Assembly: GCA_031841125.1 (NCBI GenBank)
Contig: CM063110.1
Coordinates: 33,991,214-34,055,213 of the forward strand
Reading direction: 5' to 3'
Length of the DNA stretch: 64,000 nt
From: Acanthococcus lagerstroemiae
Lineage: Eukaryota > Arthropoda > Insecta > Hemiptera > Eriococcidae
Shown here: one piece after another, positions 58,003 through 64,000 of the stretch
How positions within the stretch are numbered: the first letter of the stretch is position 1
How the letters are laid out: every line of letters begins with the position of its first letter
Position numbers and translations under genes: made by a program
The notes under the pieces: model-generated
Told to the model about the DNA's origin: nothing
Databases searched by the model: none
The model's input: only the letters and a program-made list of their open reading frames with translations

Positions 58003-58620
58003 GGATTGAATAAATCCATGGTTTTCTCCTTTCTATTATTTGAGTCCTCCTCTTAGGTGATACCTTGCCGTGGTCAAGAGGCTTAATCGTAAAAAAAATT
58101 TTTTTTAAATAGACCTAATGAGGTTATCTATATTATTATCTTTATTTATCTTCTATCTATATTATAAATGCAGGTTGCATTTTTATGTCGTCAATGTTCT
58201 CAGCCTGTGCTGAATATTACAAGGTGAAATTTGCACAAAATATAAATATTGAATCGAAGAAGAATCTTTTGGTATCAGATTTTCAATAACTGAAACATAA
58301 AAGCTGTAATTAAGCTTTAAAGTCGACTTGCATGTGTGTCTATGTGTGAGTGTTCCGCGCGCTTACCCCGTCATTGTAAACGCGTGTTAGAGTGATCAGT
58401 GTGACCAGTAGGAAGTATTTTATATAACACATCGTGGATACAGAACGATCAGACTGGCCATGCGATATCTATAATATAAAGACAATCTCGGTTTCTTTCA
58501 TCTAAAAGCGTCTCAGTGTACATACTGCGGTTGATCAGGCCATGTTGCGTTTTTTTTTATTTATTATTGAACGTTTACTTTACAAATTATTTTTTAGAGC
58601 TTCATGAGTTCAAGACTTGG
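58003..58620. other. Repeat-derived DNA between copia and R1-like insertion
   Basis: 58040-58095 matches the RTE-like 5'-region repeat also seen at 38250-38300. At 58541-58605 there is one copy of a CATGTTGCGTTTTTTT-type unit that recurs at 60105, 60509 and 60606. 58604-58620 is the left copy of a 17-bp target duplication. Confidence 0.55.
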
Positions 58621-60087
58621 TGTGGTGGGACGTATGGCGATGCACGCATGCCAAAGTGGCCCCTATGACACCGCACCCCCGGCCACAGGAACTACCCTTT
58701 CGAGTATCGCATCAGTGACCGGAGGGACGCTTTGGGGCCGGGCCCGAGCCCCCATTTCTACGTGCCGGAACGGTGCGCGCGTCCTACCAGGGCCACCATG
58801 GGGTTCCCTACTGACCGAGGTCCGCACTCCCAGAGCGCTCGCCTGGAAATTTCAGGTCCCCCATGGCCGGACGCGCTGCCTCTCTTCACTCACCCCTCAC
58901 CTCCTCGTCTTAGTCCGTGTGTCGACGCAGGCAGGTGGTGACGACGGATGAGCCCTGCCGGTGGGTCCGTAGTGCAGCTGCAGTAGCTCTTCTCTAGGAT
59001 GGTACAGAGTTCACCTCCTGTTCGATGGTGTGGGCCGAGCTTGGTGAATCGCCGGCTCTCTGTCTCGACCACTCCGTCTGCATCTTCTTCTTCATGATGG
59101 CCGAGACGAAGGCCAACACTTGGTTCCAACTGCTTCCGTTCTTCATCATCTCCGGAACCAGGGTGTCCGGCGCGAGACGGCTGATCACGCCGACGTCGTC
59201 GTCTTCTTCTTCATCGTCGCCGCCGGGATCGATCGCTGTTGTGGCCGTCCCGCGCCTCTCCTGCTCCCAGGCCTCACACTCGAACAGGGTGTGCCAAGGT
59301 GTGTCCTCCGCCCCTCGATCACAGTGCGCGCACACGGGGCTCGGCGCTATCGACATCCGATGTAGGTACGTGCCGAAGCACCCGTGGCCGCTCAATACTT
59401 GGGTAAGGTAAAAGTTAAGCGCTCCGTGCGTTCTTCCTACCCATCCGTCGAGGTCGCGTATCAGCGCTCGGGTCCACTCGCCCTTGGTCGAATGGGCGAG
59501 CGCGTCCTTCCACTTCCGAAGCGTGTCCTGCTGGATGACTCGCTTGACCTGAAGTGCCTCCCGTTTCGTTTTCGCTTTCTTCTTCGCACCGTATACCGCC
59601 GCAATTTCACCGACCTTGAGTTCGATCGGCGGTATACGCGCTAACACGCCTACTGCATCCGAGGAAAAGTGCGGTACGCACTGATACACCTCATCGCGGC
59701 TTTTCGCTGGATCTTCTCCATCTCCGCTCTCCTGTATGGCATATTGATGGCGTCGGCGAATACTGGCGCCCCATATAGGAGGACCGACATGATGACGTTC
59801 ACGTACATCCTACGTCGCTGCTCTCTCGGCCCCCCTAGGTTCGACATCAGACGGGACAGCTGGCCGGCTACTCGATCCGCCTTCTCAGCTGCCCGTCGGA
59901 AGTGCTCTCGGAAATGCAACTTCCCGTCGAACCACAGCCCCAGGTACTTCAGGGCTGTACAGAGCCCAATCTCCACACCTTTCAGCACAAAGGTGGGTGG
60001 GCTGTACTTGCGTCGCGTCGTGACCAAAACCGCTTCTGTCTTCTGAACCGCTAAGCACAGCCCCGCTAACTCGATCCAGTGGGTCAG
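58621..60087 (-). mobile_element. R1-like non-LTR retrotransposon, 5'-truncated, with 17-bp TSD
   Basis: The exact duplication ATGAGTTCAAGACTTGG flanks the element (58604-58620 and 60088-60104), which fixes both ends. The 5' end (60087) is truncated inside the reverse transcriptase; the 3' end (58621) closes with CCCACCACA on the minus strand and has no poly(A). Coding pieces are 60027-59650 (KYLGLWFDGKLHFREHF, RRMYVNVIMSVLLYGAPVFADA) and 59689-58994 (GHGCFGTYLHRM followed by the CAHCDRGAEDTPWHTLFEC CCHC-like motif), overlapping in different frames through a one-base shift near 59660. It is related to the copies at 39.8 kb and 46.7 kb. Confidence 0.85.
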
Positions 60088-60104
60088 ATGAGTTCAAGAC
60101 TTGG

Positions 60105-61090
60105 CCCATGCGTCGTTTTTTTATTATCAAATTTTCATTTTACAAATACTTTTTTGCTTCATTCTTCATTTATTAAAGAGATTAATCTAATATATATATA
60201 GACAAGTTTCGATTTTTCCTCATCGGTGTTCTCAGGTATTAGTGAATGAAATCTTTTTAAAAAAATGTCTCATATGGCAGTATGTAACATTTTTGAATCG
60301 GAAGCCTAATTTTGAAAAATTATACTTTTTATGCTCTTTCCGACAATACTAATAACTCATTTTGCTTACAAATGTCGGTTGGTTCTCTTACGCTTAACAG
60401 CGTCCAACTGAGGGTTGCAAATGGGTATCTTCCTCGGGTAACTAGAGTAACTGATTGCGCATCCGGTTGGGAGACAGATATACAATAAATTAAGTTCAAA
60501 ACATATATCATGTTTTGCGTTTTTTTACTATTGATCTTTTATTTTACAAAGACTTTTTTGCTTAATTTTTCATTTATTGAAAAGATTAAAGAGATGTAGG
60601 TTTCATGTTGCGTTTTTTTTTTTACTATCGAACTTTTACTTTACAAATAATACTTTTTTACTTCATCTGACTGGGACTGTGCAAATTGTAGAAGCGCTAG
60701 CGTTGTATCTTTAGTGCGTTCGTTAAACAATGATAAGGAGAGAACATATTATAGCGCTACCTGTGACACAAACATACAAACTGTTATTAAGGTCGTTATC
60801 TTTAATGTCTTTGAAAGCCTCTGACTGGGACTCTCAGACTGTGCAAATTGTTTACACAAAAGAACCCTCAGTACTTCTATTGAGGAGTGAAATGTTCAGG
60901 ATAATTCGATCATTTCTCATTTTGGAGATAAAGAAAAATGGGTAATTCTATTTAATTTCCAAAGATTACAATAAAGCTTTCACATTTATGAAAAAACAAT
61001 TTCATGCTTCATTTTCTTTCTTTTATTTTCAAAGTTTCATATTATCGCATATGTTGGATATGCCGTCCGAAGGACGGGTACTACAGCTTA
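60105..61090. other. Short-unit repeat area
   Basis: Three further units of the type ATGTTGCGTTTTTTT...ACTTTACAAA...CTTTTTTGCTTCAT start near 60105, 60509 and 60606. A GGTAACTAGAGTAACTGATT segment near 60437 matches 13978-14012. No gene is seen; the ORF at 60730-60945 has no recognisable feature. Confidence 0.5.
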
Positions 61091-61094
61091 TATG

Positions 61095-61455
61095 TATATT
61101 GTTAAAATCGCGACCAAAAGTACCTAGGAGATGGCAAACTCTGACAGATAAACCCTGTTGAAAGCAATGAAAAACTACAACAGTATCTCTTTCCAGGAAA
61201 TGTAGCTTTTCCCAATATGACGATGGTGTTCCAACAGGTATATAATTTTTCCGGACGTAAAAAGTTGCCCATTCGGATATGTCCTGGAGTAGAGAATCTT
61301 AAGAGAGAAATGAAGAGACTCGACTTAGGAATAGTTGGAACAAATAAAGTAAGGTGGAAAAAGGAGAATGATATTTGGTCAGGAGACTTTAGAATAATTA
61401 ATATAAAGGGAATAAAATGACATGCAGGCGTCGGAATTGTTATGAATAAAGAAAT
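61095..61455 (+). mobile_element. RTE-like 5' region and endonuclease fragment
   Basis: 61095-61290 matches the fragment at 38020-38300. From 61217 the frame gives LENLKREM-like ENLKREMKRLDLGIVGT followed by NKVRWKKEND, the early part of an RTE-type apurinic endonuclease. After a stop it continues with HAGVGIVMNKEI. The homology stops where the AT-rich tail of the minus-strand I/Jockey-like element begins near 61456, so the endonuclease is cut by that insertion. Confidence 0.65.
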
Positions 61456-64000
61456 ATTTATTATTATTTTATTCAATTATTATTATTACGACTACCATAC
61501 ATACGGTATCTTGCAGTACTAATAGCTATAAGTTGAAATAATAAGCGTGGTCTCATAAGCCGGCGAACTTCTAGCGAATTGTCCAGGAGTTCGATTGCTT
61601 GATTGTTAGCATGTAAGTGAAAACGGCGTTCATAAGTATTTGAACACCTCTCAATCTCTTCTTGTGCGGTTGGGATCCTCAAATCCTGGTGTAGATCGTC
61701 ATTGCACTGGTAGCGATAGGCGTTCGTGATTGATTGTAGTATCAGGTTTTGGCGCATCTGCACTTTGCGCACGTTTGGTGGACTAGCAGCTCCCCAGAGT
61801 GCTATCCCATAGAGCCAGATAGGTTTTAGAACAGTGAGGTATAGTAGCCGCTTATGTTCCAGCGATAGGATCGAATTTCTGGCAATAAGCCAGTAGTATT
61901 CTGCCATCCTCTTCTTCATTTCATTGCATTTAACTTTTATATGTTCGCCTCAAGTAAGTCTTTCGTCGATGTGGAGGCCAAGATATTTGACGCATCTCGT
62001 CTTAGGGACCGTTGATTGACCAACGCGGAGTGCGAGGTCTTTCTGACGTCGAAGCGTGAAAACGATTTGCTTCGATTTATCAGAATTGATTTTCCATTGG
62101 TTTGACCTTTTTAGTAATTTATCCGTATGTTTCTGGATCGCCATTGTCGCTTCCTCTTGGTCATCCGAGACGGCAAGGAGTGCTGCATCGTCTGCGAACA
62201 TTCTGCTATCCACAGATTCGGATTTCGGGATGCCTGATGTGTATAAAAGGTAGAGCACTGGTCCCAGCACACTCCCCTGCGGTACACCTGTCTGAGCTGT
62301 GTGCCAGTTGGATACTGCTTCGTTGTATGATACCTAGAATGGTCTATCTTTCAGGTACGACTTTATTAGCGAGCAGTATGCCTCTGGTTGCAGGCCGCGA
62401 AGTTTGTGAAGCAGCCCTGCGTGCCATACTCTATCAAAAGCTTGAGCTATATCCAGAAACAGGCCGCAACAGAACTTCTTGTTTTCGAGGGCATTGCTCG
62501 CTTTTTTAACCTCAGTATGCGCCTTTTCAACAGTGGCGTGTTCGCGTCTGAATCCAAACTGAAAGTCGGGAATGAAGTGCGTCTCTTCAATAATTGCGTG
62601 TAAACATTTAAGGAGCAGTTTTTCGAATAGTTTACTCGTTATCGACAGGAGTGCAATAGGCCGATAAGATTCTGGGCGATCCGGTGGTTTGTCAGGCTTT
62701 AGGATCATGACCATAGTCACCTTTTTCCAGCTGACTGGAAAATGCTCGAAGCGTAGGATTGCGTTGGTTAGCTGTAACAATCCTTTTTTTGGTAGTTCCT
62801 TTAGCAGTTTCCCTGTAACTTTGTCCCAGCCAGGCGCTTTCTTATTGTTGAGGTTGTTTGTTTCATTTGCTACTTCTGTGGGTGTGAATGGCTTCAGTTT
62901 CTCATAATTGGTGTGCGAAGTTGTGGGCAGGATAGTCACACCCGATTGGATATTATTGGGTTTAAAGGTTCTTTCTAGGTGTCTGGCGAACGTCGCGGCC
63001 ATATCTTCTTCGTTTCTGGCCCATGTTCTATCTTCTTTTTTTATGGGTTGGATTTGAGTATAAGGCCGCCGTATACGTCGAGAGGCGTTCCACAGTGAAT
63101 AGTCAGTTTTATCTGTTGGGTCGAGGCCGTGTAAGTACGTTTCGAAAGTTTCATTTTTTATGTCTTTAATTTTCCGGCTGAGGTTTTTGGACATTTGGTT
63201 TAGCCTGGCTTCGTCCGACGGCAATCTTGAGGGCTGCCAGGTTTTCCGAGCTCTTCTTTTTTCCAGCACGAGGGCACGAATCGTAGCCGGGTACGAAATT
63301 ACTGGAGCCGTTTTCTTTTGCGGGGGGGGGGGGGGGGGGTTAGCCGGTTTAGCTGCTTCCTGGAGAGTATCAAGTCTCAGTGAAGAATTTAACAGCATTT
63401 TCCAACTCAGTTCGTATTCAGGTTTATTCGCTGTGTGAGAACTTCTCGGTATGCGTCCCAGTTGGTATGGTTGCTGTAGAGAGTTTTTTTCATTTCTTTG
63501 CAGATGATGGTTGCGCTCAGGGTCAAAAGAACAGGGGTGTGATCCGAGGGTAAGTCGCATATGTTTTCCGTTGTGACGAAAACTTACGGTATCTTCTTAA
63601 AAACATAGAAATCGATCAGGTACGGTCGCTTGTCTGGATCTGTTGGCCAATAGGTTGGCATTCTGGATGTGGCCACCTCGGCCTGGGTCTCAGCGATTGC
63701 TTTAAATAGCTCTTTCCCTTTTTTTTTTTTGGTAAGTCTGGACCCCACATAACGTGGTTTGAATTGAAGTCACCGCCCAAGATAAATAAGCGATCGCCCA
63801 GTTGCTCGAATAAGGCGAAGTATTCTATAGATGTTAGATCATAACGTGGGGGGCAGTGTAGATAGCCACTATTTCGGTTTTTTGGTGGTTTATTTCTACG
63901 GCGATTGCTGTAACTTGGTATTCGTTTTTTTGTATGCGAACGGGCGCACTGTGCTTTATATGGTTACGTATTAGGATGGCAGAGCGTCCTCTGGCTTTAT
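61456..64000 (-). mobile_element. I/Jockey-like non-LTR retrotransposon, runs off the right edge
   Basis: The minus-strand element ends at its 3' side in TAA-type repeats (61456-61489), as I-clade elements do. Endonuclease pieces lie at 63480-64000 (GGDFNSNHVMWG near 63755-63790; LIDFYVFKK; LPSDHTP) in shifted frames. Reverse transcriptase lies at 63350-62000 and the post-RT region down to 61473. ORF1 and the 5' end are outside the window. A run of 18 G (63322-63339) encodes a proline stretch between the endonuclease and RT. Confidence 0.8.
61473..63560 (-). pseudogene. I/Jockey-like reverse transcriptase ORF with two nonsense codons
   Basis: One frame of about 695 codons from 63560 to 61473, interrupted only by TAG at 62334-62336 and TGA at 61950-61952. 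Motifs in order: KKAPGWDKV, YRPIALLSITSKLFEK, FQFGFRREHATVEKA, FLDIAQAFDRVWH, LGPVLYLLYTSGIP, the catalytic FADD (about 62190), KYLGLHID and LYGIALWGAA. The N-terminal ~60 codons appear out of frame relative to the endonuclease, so at least one frameshift lies near 63430-63480, and another in the G6 run near 63850. Few lesions indicate a fairly recent loss. Confidence 0.85.

Overview
The window is eukaryotic nuclear DNA, AT-rich, with GT-AG introns in every intron-phase combination. It most likely comes from an arthropod, probably an insect. That inference rests on a SMOC/Pentagone-type secreted protein, a WDR33 orthologue and a mix of Ty1/copia, R1-like, I/Jockey-like and RTE-like retroelements with small MITEs. 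I cannot name the species.

Three host genes are supported. (1) SMOC-like matricellular gene, + strand, 6325-22094, 12 exons reconstructed by splice phase. It is 5'-partial: the signal peptide and follistatin domain are not seen and probably lie upstream. (2) KGD4 (formerly MRPS36), - strand, 25567-26343. It is an 83-residue mitochondrial protein in four small exons and is easy to miss because no exon makes a long ORF. (3) WDR33, + strand, 29487-44619, 14 coding exons, 1023 residues, complete CDS. It is the AAUAAA-binding WD40 subunit of the mRNA 3'-end processing complex. SMOC and KGD4 converge; KGD4 and WDR33 diverge from a shared ~3.1 kb region that holds a long foldback repeat. The genes have unrelated jobs (extracellular BMP modulation, 2-oxoglutarate dehydrogenase, pre-mRNA cleavage), and I see no functional cluster.

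Introns and intergenic DNA are dense in repeats. SMOC introns carry a tRNA-derived SINE, a ~140-bp degenerate tandem repeat and an RTE-like fragment. The 22.1-25.5 kb interval holds a ~280-bp tandem repeat and an 11-bp-period minisatellite. One WDR33 intron holds four MITEs in two nested pairs with readable target-site duplications. Later WDR33 introns hold a foldback, 'AGTCTTAAC'-type short-period arrays and retroelement fragments.

From 46.6 kb to the end the window is mostly mobile DNA: an R1-like fragment; a ~290-bp tandem array related to the one at 22.3 kb but inverted; a full-length, very young copia element (51649-57997, LTRs differing at one base, 5-bp TSD, tRNA-iMet primer site) whose pol is broken by one stop and one frameshift; a 5'-truncated R1-like insertion with a 17-bp TSD; and an I/Jockey-like element running off the right edge, whose 3' tail interrupts an RTE-like endonuclease fragment.

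I found no CRISPR array, operon, toxin or clearly new multi-gene system. The most distinctive signals are the nested MITEs, the inverted dispersed satellite family, the 11-bp periodic arrays, the excess of long G/C homopolymers and the two-module (TY-EC-TY-EC) SMOC architecture.
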